Source: Caldilineae bacterium
GTDB taxonomy: Bacteria; Chloroflexota; Anaerolineae; J102
Reading direction: 5' to 3'
Length of the DNA: 9,973 nucleotides
Assembly (NCBI GenBank): GCA_011192085.1
Contig: DUEQ01000510.1
Span: 1,051 to 11,023, forward strand
Numbering within the stretch: the first letter of the stretch is position 1; each line of letters opens with the position of its first letter. This document shows positions 1 through 6,712 of the stretch, piece after piece. The notes beneath the pieces are model-generated. The model ran no database searches. It saw only the letters and a program-made list of their open reading frames with translations, and was not told where the DNA came from. The position numbers were made by a program, and so were the translations under genes.

Positions 1-491
1 TCATGCTCTTCGAGATCCAACAGAAATCGGACCTGACCTACCGGGTGTATGACTACAACCGCCGCGGGCCCGATGGCAAGCTGCGGGAGCTCCATCTGGA
101 GAAGGCCCTGGATGTCATCCGTTATGAACCGCCCGCGCAGGAGCAGATCCCGCCCATCGAGCTGGAGCCGGGCCGGGACCTGCTGGTGGCCTGCCCCTAT
201 TTCGCATTGGAGCGCGTTCGCCTAGCTGAGGAACAGGCCTTCGCCACTCGCCCTACCAGCTTCGAAACCTGGACGGTCATCGAGGGCGCAGCCACCGTGG
301 CTGGTGAGAAATTAACGCTGGGCCAATCCCTCGTCCTCCCTGCACGCTTAGGCGACTACACCATCCGCCCCGGGGGCAAAGCCACCTTGCTCCGCACCTA
401 TTATCCCCATCTGCACGACGACCTCATCGCCCCTTTACGTCGACTCGGTTATCGTGACGAACGCATCGCCTTGACCGTAAAATCCATCTGA
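1..491 (+). CDS. manA: Mannose-6-phosphate isomerase, class I, C-terminal part (5' end outside window)
   Basis: The enzyme interconverts mannose 6-phosphate and fructose 6-phosphate in the cytoplasm, feeding mannose into glycolysis or GDP-mannose synthesis. The visible 162 residues open with FEIQQKSDLTYRVYDYNR, the signature of the second half of type I (cupin-fold) isomerases; the Arg in YRVYDY belongs to the active-site region of the family. RELHLEKALDVI follows, then a C-terminal cupin segment (WTVIEGAATV, then LVLPARLGDYTI). The ATG at base 3 is probably an internal Met, because whole proteins are about 310 or more residues and the zinc-binding part (QxH and Glu/His ligands) is missing, so it must lie left of the window. 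The gene stops with TGA at 489-491, and the next gene starts two bases later, suggesting co-transcription. The family call is secure. The exact substrate range within the type I group cannot be judged from this half. Confidence 0.9.
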   Translation, partial: MLFEIQQKSDLTYRVYDYNRRGPDGKLRELHLEKALDVIRYEPPAQEQIPPIELEPGRDLLVACPYFALERVRLAEEQAFATRPTSFETWTVIEGAATVAGEKLTLGQSLVLPARLGDYTIRPGGKATLLRTYYPHLHDDLIAPLRRLGYRDERIALTVKSI

Positions 492-493
492 TC

Positions 494-1120
494 ATGGCAG
501 AGAAACTCCGCATCTACGTGGCCGCCACCGCGGATCTGGAACCCCAACGCAGTCTCGTCGCCCACCTGCTGGCCCGACTGCCCGTGCAGGCGGGTGCGGA
601 GCTCCGCCGCTGCCCGCCCGCAGGCGCATCCTACGATGATCTCTTCGAGCGCATCAGCAACGTGGATCGCGTCTATTTCTTGATGGGCAAAGACATCACC
701 GCGCCCGCGGGCACAGAATGGGATCTGGCTATGCAGTTGCAACGTCCCACGTTGCCCCTGCGCCGCCGCAGCCCCATCACCCCTAGCGCCTTCCTTTTCA
801 TCACCCAAGCCATTCTCCAGGTGTCTCTAAAAGACTGGCGTTTTTTCCAGTCGAATCTGGAACTGGCTCATATCATCGCCCAGGACCTCATCGAGCTGCT
901 GCTCCACCCTCAGAACCGCTACGGTCTCACCGCGGGGGAAACCCTGCTGCTGAATCAAAAGCTGCTGGATGTGAAAGCGGGTCGCTGGCCCCAGATGGAG
1001 GACCTGCCCACCGAGGTATTGGGCGAAGGCGGCGTCATCCTCGACGCCCGCCCCGAACTCGACAATCCCCTCAACGAGCTCCCTGTCTTCCCACCCCCTC
1101 ATCCAACGTCGAGCCCCTGA
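494..1120 (+). CDS. Uncharacterised 208-residue protein with a possible NDT/TIR-like N-terminal domain
   Basis: I do not recognise this protein as a named family. Residues 5-90 read like an alternating alpha/beta domain. A first strand (RIYVAAT, 6-12) is followed by DLEPQR and a helix; a second strand (DRVYFLMG, 58-65) precedes the motif APAGTEWDLAMQLQRPTLPL (70-89). The pattern G-T-x-W-[DE]-hydrophobic-A followed by P and a short strand resembles nucleoside 2-deoxyribosyltransferases, and more loosely the TIR and DUF4062 proteins, in which an acidic residue at this place helps cleave an N-glycosidic bond. Here the candidates are Glu75 and Asp77. Residues 95-165 look helical, and the tail (195-208) is Pro-rich and probably disordered. 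There is no signal peptide or membrane segment. It starts two bases after manA stops and has no clear ribosome site, so it is probably co-transcribed or translationally coupled. The CDS is well supported by length, codon use and packing; the fold is inference from motif shape alone. Confidence 0.8.
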   Translation: MAEKLRIYVAATADLEPQRSLVAHLLARLPVQAGAELRRCPPAGASYDDLFERISNVDRVYFLMGKDITAPAGTEWDLAMQLQRPTLPLRRRSPITPSAFLFITQAILQVSLKDWRFFQSNLELAHIIAQDLIELLLHPQNRYGLTAGETLLLNQKLLDVKAGRWPQMEDLPTEVLGEGGVILDARPELDNPLNELPVFPPPHPTSSP

Positions 1121-1121
1121 A

Positions 1122-1151
1122 CACCGATCACACTGATCACCGATGACTGAA
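1122..1151 (+). repeat. Short degenerate heptad repeat, CACYGAT type, between two genes
   Basis: Four units can be read in a row: CACCGAT (1122-1128), CACACTGAT with a two-base insertion (1129-1137), CACCGAT (1138-1144) and a degenerate GACTGAA (1145-1151). The array fills the gap between the stop of the 208-residue protein gene and threonine aldolase, and overlaps the first candidate ATG of the aldolase (1143). The TGATCA within it is palindromic, but no stable hairpin is evident. Its function is unknown; it could be an expanded intergenic microrepeat. Confidence 0.6.
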
Positions 1152-2183
1152 ACCATGCCTCCCCGCATCGATCTCCGATCCGACACCGTCACTCAGCCCA
1201 CGCCCGCCATGCGCGAGGCCATGGCCCGCGCTCAGGTGGGCGACGATGTCTTCGGCGAAGATCCCACCGTCAACGAACTGGAGGCCCTGGCCGCGTCCAT
1301 GTTCGGCAAAGAAGCGGGCCTGCTGGTCACCAGCGGCACCCAGGGCAACCTGGTCAGCCTCCTCGCCCACTGCAACCGGGGCGATGAAGTGATCATGGGG
1401 CATGATTCCCACACCTACAACTACGAACAGGTAGGCTCCGCGGTCTTGGGCGGCATCGCCCCCCGCATCGTCCCCAACCAGCCCGACGGCACGCTGCGGC
1501 TGGAGGACATCAAGGCCGCGATCATGCCCGACAACGTCCACTTCGGGATCAGTCGACTGGTCAGTCTGGAGAACACCCACAATCGCCGCGGGGGCGCGTA
1601 CCTCACGCCCGCGTACACCCAGGCCGTGGCCGACCTGGCCCATGCCCACGGCTTGAAGCTGCACATCGACGGCGCGCGCATCTTCAACGCGGCTGTGGCC
1701 CAGGGCGTGGATGTGAAGGACTTGACCCGAGACGGGGATTCGGTCACCTTCTGCCTGAGCAAGGGCTTGAGCGCGCCGGCGGGGTCGGTAGTCGTGGGCT
1801 CGAAGGACTTCATCAAGCGGGCGCGGCGGGCGCGCAAGGTGCTGGGGGGCGGCATGCGTCAAGCGGGCGTCATCGCGGCCGCGGGCATCATTGCCCTCAC
1901 CGACATGGTCGACCGGCTGGCCGACGACCACGCCAACGCCCGCCTGCTGGCCGAAGGCCTGGCCCGGCTGCCGGGCGTCGATCCCGAGCCTGTGCACACG
2001 AATATCCTCTACTTCCGGGTCGACCACCCCCGCTACACCGCGTCCGAGTTACAGGAGGCGCTGCTGGCCCGCGGGGTGGGCGTGCTCGCCCTGGGACCGG
2101 GCCGCATTCGCGCGGTCACCCATTACGGCATCGAACGGGGCGACATCCAAGAAGCGCTTGACATTCTTGCATCCTTGCTATGA
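1143..2183 (+). CDS. ltaE: Low-specificity L-threonine aldolase (PLP-dependent)
   Basis: The enzyme cleaves L-threonine or L-allo-threonine to glycine and acetaldehyde, acting in the cytoplasm in glycine supply or threonine breakdown. The protein has 346 residues, the usual length. The N-terminal signature IDLRSDTVTQPT (9-20) and VGDDVFGEDPTVNELE (32-47) are typical of the family. TSGTQGNL (63-70) binds the PLP phosphate, GHDSH (86-90) supplies the His that stacks on PLP, HIDGAR (174-179) has the Asp that contacts the pyridine nitrogen, and FCLSKGLSAPAGS (203-215) carries the Schiff-base Lys207. All key residues are present. Starts at 1143 and 1155 are both possible. Neither has a Shine-Dalgarno site, and the first lies in a repeat, so the later one (giving MPPRIDLRSD) may be the true start. 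The stop overlaps an ATG at 2180, but that is unlikely to be the next gene's real start. Preference for L-threo or L-allo cannot be read from the sequence. Confidence 0.93.
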   Translation: MTETMPPRIDLRSDTVTQPTPAMREAMARAQVGDDVFGEDPTVNELEALAASMFGKEAGLLVTSGTQGNLVSLLAHCNRGDEVIMGHDSHTYNYEQVGSAVLGGIAPRIVPNQPDGTLRLEDIKAAIMPDNVHFGISRLVSLENTHNRRGGAYLTPAYTQAVADLAHAHGLKLHIDGARIFNAAVAQGVDVKDLTRDGDSVTFCLSKGLSAPAGSVVVGSKDFIKRARRARKVLGGGMRQAGVIAAAGIIALTDMVDRLADDHANARLLAEGLARLPGVDPEPVHTNILYFRVDHPRYTASELQEALLARGVGVLALGPGRIRAVTHYGIERGDIQEALDILASLL

Positions 2184-2254
2184 ACCAAGTATCACGCGCA
2201 AATAGAAAACACTGGTTTCCACGTGACGCCCCAATCCCGAGTTATTACGCCCTC

Positions 2255-3511
2255 ATGAAAGCCTTCCTATCCCTCCTCTTCGCCCTCCTGATAGCCATCA
2301 TCCTAACCGCATGTGCGCCTGGGGGCGCGCCCACCGCCACGGTCACTCCCTCGCCCAGTGAGCCCCAGCCCTCGGTCACGGTGCAACCCGCCACGCCCGA
2401 GCCCGTTGAGCTCACCCTGTGGCTGCCCGACTGGATGGCCCTGGAAGAGAATGCGGGACATGAGGCGCTGATGGCGATGATGACCATCTTCGAGAAGGAG
2501 CAAGGCGTTCGGGTCACCATCGTGCCCAAACGGCCGCGCGGGCCGGGCGGGCTGCTGGACTGGCTGCAAAAAACCCAGCCCGTCGCGCCCTCCCTCCTCC
2601 CCGACATCATCGCCCTTCCCTTCCAGGACATCCCCGCGGCCGCGCGCGCCGACCTCCTCCAGCCCCTCTCTCCCCTTTTCCCAGAGGACCTTCAAGGTGA
2701 CTTGTATCCCTTTGCCCAAGAGGCGAGCATGGCGGACGAGGCATGGATGAGCCTGCCCTTCGCCGCGGATTTCGAGCATCTTGCTTTTCAGCCCGCCGCG
2801 CTCTCCGAACCCCCTGCCACCTGGGACGTCATCCTCACCTCCAACGTCCCCTACCTCTTCCCCTATGGCGGCGCAGAATCCGCCTGGACCGACGCCATCC
2901 TCCTCCACTATCTCAGCGCCACGCCCAACGGGGAGGACCCCGTTCGCAATCGAAAGGCCCTGCGCTCCCTGCTTGAATTCTACGAAGCCGCCTATCGCGG
3001 AGGGCTGGTGGACCCCATGGGCGCGCAGATCACCCATCCCAAAGACGCATGGGAAAGCGCATTGCAAGGGAGTGCACCCCTGGCCGAGACCACGGCGTCG
3101 CTGTGGCTGGCTCAGCAGGGTCAGGCGGCCTTTTTACGGTTCGGTCCCACTCCCACCCGGGACGGCAAAGGCCGCTATCTCATGCACGGATGGGCCTACG
3201 CCATCGTCACTGCGGACGAAACCCGGCAGAATCTGGCCGTCCAACTGATCAGCGATCTGATGGCCACAGACTCCCTGGCTCGATGGAGTTATCAGGCCCA
3301 TGTCTTGCCCGCCCGACGCACCTCCCTTATGCAATGGCCCGCGGATGACTTCCACAATTTTGCGTTCGAGGCCATGGAGAAGGGCTTCTTGCAGCCCGCA
3401 TTCACCCAGGACAAGGAGATGGCCCGCAGCGTCCATCAGGCTGTGCTGGCGGTGCTCACGGGCCGGTTGAGTGCAGAGAGGGCCTGGAATCAGGTTGTGC
3501 TGGAATGGTAG
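2255..3511 (+). CDS. Lipid-anchored extracellular solute-binding protein (ABC family 1)
   Basis: This is probably the capture subunit of an ABC importer, anchored on the outer face of the membrane. With the start at 2255 the protein has 418 residues: Lys2, a hydrophobic stretch (3-17) and the lipobox LTAC with Cys20 as the lipidation site. A Pro/Thr-rich linker follows (21-50), then the binding fold opening with VELTLWLPDW (51-60). Later features fit family 1 sugar-type binding proteins: PDIIALPFQDI (116-126), WMSLPFAADFEHLAFQP (164-180), GWAYAIVTADETRQ (312-325) and a late PARRTSL (352-358). The longer reading from 2180 would put 25 charged and polar residues before the signal peptide, so I reject it. 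No permease or ATPase gene is next to it, so the partner transporter must be elsewhere. The ligand is unknown; sugars or oligosaccharides are usual for the family. Neither possible start has a clear ribosome site. Confidence 0.85.
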   Translation: MKAFLSLLFALLIAIILTACAPGGAPTATVTPSPSEPQPSVTVQPATPEPVELTLWLPDWMALEENAGHEALMAMMTIFEKEQGVRVTIVPKRPRGPGGLLDWLQKTQPVAPSLLPDIIALPFQDIPAAARADLLQPLSPLFPEDLQGDLYPFAQEASMADEAWMSLPFAADFEHLAFQPAALSEPPATWDVILTSNVPYLFPYGGAESAWTDAILLHYLSATPNGEDPVRNRKALRSLLEFYEAAYRGGLVDPMGAQITHPKDAWESALQGSAPLAETTASLWLAQQGQAAFLRFGPTPTRDGKGRYLMHGWAYAIVTADETRQNLAVQLISDLMATDSLARWSYQAHVLPARRTSLMQWPADDFHNFAFEAMEKGFLQPAFTQDKEMARSVHQAVLAVLTGRLSAERAWNQVVLEW

Positions 3512-3534
3512 CCTCTCAATAGCTTACGTCCAGC
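3499..3534. terminator. Possible shared hairpin at the convergent gene ends
   Basis: A 6-bp inverted repeat, GCTGGA at 3499-3504 and TCCAGC at 3529-3534, encloses a second imperfect stem: GTAGC at 3508-3512 against GCTTAC at 3522-3527, with one bulged T and a 9-base loop. It spans both stop codons (TAG ending at 3511 on +, and the stop of the MBL gene at 3516 on -). There is no T-run on either side, so it is not a classical intrinsic terminator. The assignment rests on position and pairing only. Confidence 0.25.
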
Positions 3535-4424
3535 CCCTCCACCTTGCGGAAGTAGCGCAACACGCCGGTGACGTTCATGTAGCTGGGCACGACGACCTCA
3601 TAACGATGGACGCCTGCCTCGCTCACCCCCTCGCGACGGGCCTGTTGCGCCAGCCAACCTGGCAATTCCGCCTGGAGCGTCTGGGATGATGCGCCTTCCT
3701 CCACCCGACGACGCAGATAATCGGCCAACACATCCAACTTGTCGATGATGCCGTCGAAGTGCGCGTTCACATCCTCATAGGGGCCATAGTGGGTGGGAAT
3801 GATGACATCGGGCGTCATGGCCCGCAGCTTCTCCACGCTCGCCTTCCACAATTGGAGATGGAATTCGGGCGGGGGCGTGGGCAGACGGATGTGATCGAAG
3901 CCCGGCAGACGCACCGCGGCGACGTCGCCGGTAAAACAAACGCCATCCTCCAACCAGTAAGCCATGTGATGATAAGCGTGCCCCGGCGTGTCGATGGCCT
4001 TCACGGGGATGCCCGCCGCGTCGATGACGTCGCCATCCTGCAAAGGACGCACTTGCTCCGCGGGCACGGCGAGAAATTCCCCCCACAGCGGCCCCATCTG
4101 GTCGCCGTAGATGCGCCCGGCCGAAGCAAGAAGCTTGGAGGGATCGATCATGTGGGGCGCTCCGACATGATGCACATGCACCGTCGCGCCGGTGAGCCGG
4201 GCCATGTAACCGGCTGCGCCAGCGTGGTCGAGATGGATGTGGGTGAGTAGGATGTCGGTGATCTCCTCCTTGGCGACCCCCGCGCGCTTCAACCCAGCCA
4301 GGAGCGCCTCCACGGTGGAGCCGGGGCCGGTTTCGATGAGTGCGACGCCGCGAGGGCCGCGCAGCACATAGCTGGCGATGATCTGAGGCTCGCCTTGAAA
4401 ATGCAGATCGATGATCTCGTACAT
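3516..4424 (-). CDS. MBL-fold metallo-hydrolase
   Basis: This is a 302-residue metallo-beta-lactamase-fold hydrolase, probably cytoplasmic, since no signal peptide is visible. The complete dinuclear metal site can be read: THIHLDH (61-67: His62, His64, Asp66, His67), His149 in PGHA, Asp167 in FTGDV and His212 in PTHYG. The C-terminal part (220-302) has a helical segment with YLRRRVEEG and a final region ending MNVTGVLRYFRKVEG, the kind of helical tail seen in the general MBL hydrolase group rather than in lactonases, glyoxalase II or RNase J. The substrate is unknown; a thioester or another small ester is possible. It is the last gene of the - strand block. Its ATG shares one base with the plsC stop (TAATG on the - strand), and a strong ribosome site precedes it, so translation is probably coupled yet also independently efficient. 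The family call is strong; any specific reaction would be a guess. Confidence 0.9.
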   Translation of the reverse strand: MYEIIDLHFQGEPQIIASYVLRGPRGVALIETGPGSTVEALLAGLKRAGVAKEEITDILLTHIHLDHAGAAGYMARLTGATVHVHHVGAPHMIDPSKLLASAGRIYGDQMGPLWGEFLAVPAEQVRPLQDGDVIDAAGIPVKAIDTPGHAYHHMAYWLEDGVCFTGDVAAVRLPGFDHIRLPTPPPEFHLQLWKASVEKLRAMTPDVIIPTHYGPYEDVNAHFDGIIDKLDVLADYLRRRVEEGASSQTLQAELPGWLAQQARREGVSEAGVHRYEVVVPSYMNVTGVLRYFRKVEGLDVSY

Positions 4425-5152
4425 TAGAGTTCCTCCACATAGGGTAGTTCGGGGGGTGGATCGGCGTAGACGCCGCGCATGCCCTCAGGCAAGCATTGGG
4501 CCAGACGACGCATGGCGTAATCGATGACGATGTCTTCCGCTTCGCGCCGCGTCATCTTTGAGGGAAGGTGAAATCGGTAGGGGCGGCCGAAGCGATAGTG
4601 CACCAGGGGACGCTTCAGGCGCTTATAGGCCGCGGGGAAATCGGTTGTGCCCCACACGCCCACTGGCATGAGCATGGGGTTGGCCCGATAAACCAGCAAG
4701 CCCAGACCCTTTTTCGCGGGGATGAGTTGGGCGTTGGGCGAACGGGCGCCCTCGGGCGCGATAAGCAATGTATAGCCCCTCCTCAGTACGGCAAGGGCCG
4801 CGCGTAGCGCTGGGACATCGGGTTCGCCTCGTTTGACGAAGATGGCGCCGTAGGAGCGAGTGGCCCACCCCAGGAAGAACATGCGCTCCAGCTCGGCTTT
4901 GGCCATGGCGACAACGTGACGGCGGCCATAGAGCCGAGCCATGATCGCGATGGGGTCGGCATAGTGGATGTGATTGTAGTAGAGGATCAGGGGGCCTGTC
5001 GGGGGGAGCCGCTCCAGCCCCTGAACGTCGGATCGCATCAGCAATCGATCCAAAAGCGCGATCGCGGTGATCCAGAAGCGCGTTGGCCAGCGACGGGGCG
5101 CATCGGGAGAGGCGAGCCAACGGTAGTCGCGAGGGGGCGTAGCGTTGGACAT
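4424..5152 (-). CDS. plsC: Lysophospholipid acyltransferase (PlsC / 1-acylglycerol-3-phosphate O-acyltransferase family)
   Basis: Enzymes of this family add an acyl chain to 1-acyl-glycerol-3-phosphate to give phosphatidic acid, at the inner face of the membrane. The 242-residue protein shows the family motifs in order: NHIHYAD (60-66), the catalytic H-x4-D with His61 and Asp66; GAIFVKRG (102-109), the glycerophosphate-binding block; APEGARS (132-138), the EG motif; and LMPVGVWG (161-168), the Pro block. Residues 24-38 are moderately hydrophobic and may sit on the membrane. The gene lies 15 bases downstream of cytidylate kinase and shares one base with the MBL gene. cmk next to plsC is a recurrent bacterial arrangement; both serve phospholipid synthesis, since CTP is needed for CDP-diacylglycerol. 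The start at 5152 has no good ribosome site, but the next in-frame Met (residue 39) is too far in to leave an intact N-terminus. Acceptor specificity cannot be confirmed from sequence. Confidence 0.9.
   Translation of the reverse strand: MSNATPPRDYRWLASPDAPRRWPTRFWITAIALLDRLLMRSDVQGLERLPPTGPLILYYNHIHYADPIAIMARLYGRRHVVAMAKAELERMFFLGWATRSYGAIFVKRGEPDVPALRAALAVLRRGYTLLIAPEGARSPNAQLIPAKKGLGLLVYRANPMLMPVGVWGTTDFPAAYKRLKRPLVHYRFGRPYRFHLPSKMTRREAEDIVIDYAMRRLAQCLPEGMRGVYADPPPELPYVEEL
4431..4436 (-). promoter_or_regulatory. Strong Shine-Dalgarno site of the MBL hydrolase gene
   Basis: The - strand reads GGAGGA here, six bases before the ATG at 4424. It lies inside the last codons of the acyltransferase gene. 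It is the only clear ribosome site I see before any complete gene in the window, and it fixes this start with confidence. Confidence 0.75.
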
Positions 5153-5167
5153 GAGGGGGAGTCTCAG

Positions 5168-5866
5168 TCAGGCGGGGTCGTCGAAACGTTCTCGGGCCAA
5201 CTGCACGATGGCGTCCACAACCTCATCGACGGTCATGTCATCTGTGTTGATGACGACGGCGTCGTCGGCAATGCGCAGGGGGGCCATGGCCCGGGTGCTG
5301 TCGATGGCATCCCGCCGTCGGACCCCGGCCAGGATCTCGTCGAAATCAGCCTCCTCGCCCCGGGCCCGCAGCTCCTCACATCGTCGCCGGGCCCGAACCT
5401 CGGGCGTCGCGTCCAGATACACCTTCAGCGGCGCTTCGGGGAACACGACCGTGCCGATATCGCGTCCAGCCATAACCACCTTGCCCTGCCAGGCGATGCG
5501 CCGTTGCTGATGCTTGAGCGCCTCGCGCACGCCCGGATAAGCGCTGACCGCGGAGACATGCGCGTCCACCGGCTCGCTGCGAATGGCCCAGGTGAGATCT
5601 TCCCCATCCACCAGGACGGTGTAGGGACGTCCATCCTTCTCCTGCGATGGAATGAGATCGATGTGAATGGTGCGGGCGAGATCGCTGATGCAGGCTTCAT
5701 CCTCGATGGGGATGCCGCGACGCAATGCGGTCAGGGTCACGGCCCGGTAAAGCGCGCCCGTATCAAATAGAAGGAAACCAAGTGTCTCGGCGACGAGTTT
5801 GCCCACGGTGCTCTTGCCCGAGGCCGCGGGCCCGTCGATGGCGATGACTGGGGGGATGGTGGACAT
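5168..5866 (-). CDS. cmk: Cytidylate kinase
   Basis: This enzyme phosphorylates CMP and dCMP with ATP, recycling cytidine nucleotides from RNA turnover and phospholipid synthesis. With the start at 5866 the protein is 232 residues, normal for bacterial CMP kinases. It has the P-loop GPAASGKST (12-20), FDTGALYRA (34-42) for the nucleotide site, AGRDIGTVVFPEA (133-145) with the substrate-binding Arg-Asp pair, and RRRDAIDSTRAMAPL (183-197), the lid and C-terminal signature. A longer reading to 5941 adds 25 residues encoded largely by the intergenic GCAAGT repeat. That extension does not match the family, whose proteins begin just before IAIDGPAASGKST, so I reject it. No clear ribosome site precedes the chosen ATG. 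The gene sits between rluB and plsC, a common order. All active-site motifs are intact. Confidence 0.95.
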   Translation of the reverse strand: MSTIPPVIAIDGPAASGKSTVGKLVAETLGFLLFDTGALYRAVTLTALRRGIPIEDEACISDLARTIHIDLIPSQEKDGRPYTVLVDGEDLTWAIRSEPVDAHVSAVSAYPGVREALKHQQRRIAWQGKVVMAGRDIGTVVFPEAPLKVYLDATPEVRARRRCEELRARGEEADFDEILAGVRRRDAIDSTRAMAPLRIADDAVVINTDDMTVDEVVDAIVQLARERFDDPA

Positions 5867-5911
5867 AGGGGAGTCGATGTAATGGTTGGAAGGAGTTGAA
5901 ACGTGCCCGGT

Positions 5912-5954
5912 GGCAAGCAACCTGCTACTTGCGACTTGCAAACTTGCTACTTGC
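5912..5954 (-). repeat. Heptad repeat array (GCAAGTA type) between rluB and cmk
   Basis: Read on the - strand from 5954 downwards, the units are GCAAGTA, GCAAGTTT, GCAAGTC, GCAAGTA and GCAGGTT (ending at 5919), then a degenerate GCTTGCC (5918-5912). The first unit lies inside the 3' end of rluB and supplies its TAG stop at 5947-5949. A short stem could form between GCAAG (5913-5917) and CTTGC (5928-5932). The array differs in sequence from the one at 1122-1151 but has the same 7-base period. Its role is unknown. Confidence 0.7.
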
Positions 5955-6702
5955 CGCCCGCTTTGATGGCGCGGATGGCTTTAAGCTGACGTTTGGTCGC
6001 GAGCCGCCATTGGCCCGGTTTCAGATCGCCAATGTGGATAGAGTCGATGCGGACCCGCACCAGGCGACGGACGCGCAGGCCCACGGCCTGGCACATGCGA
6101 CGGATTTGACGATTGCGGCCCTCGTGGAGAATAAAGACCATCCACGTGTGTTTGGAGTCAGGTTGAATCCAGAAGCGTTGTTCGGGCGGAATCTTGCCCA
6201 GGTAGCGCACCCGGGCCCGGGCGAGGCCATCCTCCAACGGCACGCCTTTGCGCAGTTTGTGTAAGGTGACATCGGGGACCTGTCCCGCGACTTGCACCCA
6301 ATACTCCTTCTCGTGTCGATGGGAGGGATGGGTGAGTCGCTGGGTCAAGTCGCCGTCATCGGTGAGGAGCACGAGGCCCTCGCTCTGGAAATCGAGCCTG
6401 CCCACGGGATGGAGATGATGATAGCGGCGGGGGATGAGATCGTAGAGGGTGCGGCGGCCTTCCGGGTCCTTACGGCTGGTGATCACGCCCGCGGGCTTGT
6501 TCAGCAGCAGATAGATGAAGGCCGCGCGATTCAAATGAACGGGCTTTCCATCCACGGTGATCTGATCCCGTTCAGGATCGATCTGCACCCCCATCGCGCG
6601 CACGACGCGGCCATTCACTCGCACCCGACCAGTCGCGATGAGCTCATCCGCGGCGCGACGGGACGCGACGCCTGCATGGGCGAGGAATTTGTTCAGGCGC
6701 AT
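5947..6702 (-). CDS. rluB: Ribosomal RNA pseudouridine synthase, RsuA/RluB family
   Basis: Enzymes of this family turn a specific uridine in 16S (RsuA) or 23S (RluB/RluE) rRNA into pseudouridine. The 251-residue protein has an N-terminal S4 RNA-binding domain (1-48, MRLNKFLAHAGVASRRAADE, then RVRVNGRVV) and a catalytic domain opening with LLLNKPAGVITS (65-76). The active-site motif is GRLDFQSEGLVLLTDDG (101-117), with Asp104 as the nucleophile; the usual Thr of this motif is replaced by Ser107. KEYWVQVAG (132-140) and EGRNRQIRRMC (194-204) complete the family signature. The S4 domain and the cmk neighbour favour RluB, though RsuA is not excluded. It follows dacF by 10 bases. Its TAG stop falls inside a heptad repeat, so the final residues (AGGK) may have been shaped by that repeat. 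There is no clear ribosome site. Confidence 0.92.
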   Translation of the reverse strand: MRLNKFLAHAGVASRRAADELIATGRVRVNGRVVRAMGVQIDPERDQITVDGKPVHLNRAAFIYLLLNKPAGVITSRKDPEGRRTLYDLIPRRYHHLHPVGRLDFQSEGLVLLTDDGDLTQRLTHPSHRHEKEYWVQVAGQVPDVTLHKLRKGVPLEDGLARARVRYLGKIPPEQRFWIQPDSKHTWMVFILHEGRNRQIRRMCQAVGLRVRRLVRVRIDSIHIGDLKPGQWRLATKRQLKAIRAIKAGGK

Positions 6703-6712
6703 GGTGGACGTG

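Noticed and set aside
1137..2027. 296-residue open frame antisense to threonine aldolase
   Set aside because: The + strand frame carries every threonine aldolase motif. The antisense product is rich in His, Gly, Val and Asp, as expected for a mirror frame of GC-rich coding DNA, and has no recognisable domain.
2180..2254. 25-residue extension of the solute-binding protein, starting at the ATGA overlap with ltaE
   Set aside because: It would place polar and charged residues ahead of a normal lipoprotein signal, and the Met at 2255 begins an ideal signal peptide with a lipobox.
4916..5770. 284-residue open frame antisense to plsC and cmk
   Set aside because: It spans the boundary of two well-identified genes on the other strand and shows no domain of its own.
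5867..5941. 25-residue N-terminal extension of cytidylate kinase
   Set aside because: The extension is encoded largely by the GCAAGT repeat and the intergenic gap; CMP kinases begin directly before the P-loop strand.
5912..5954. CRISPR array
   Set aside because: The repeat unit is only 7 bases with no spacers, and no cas genes are nearby.
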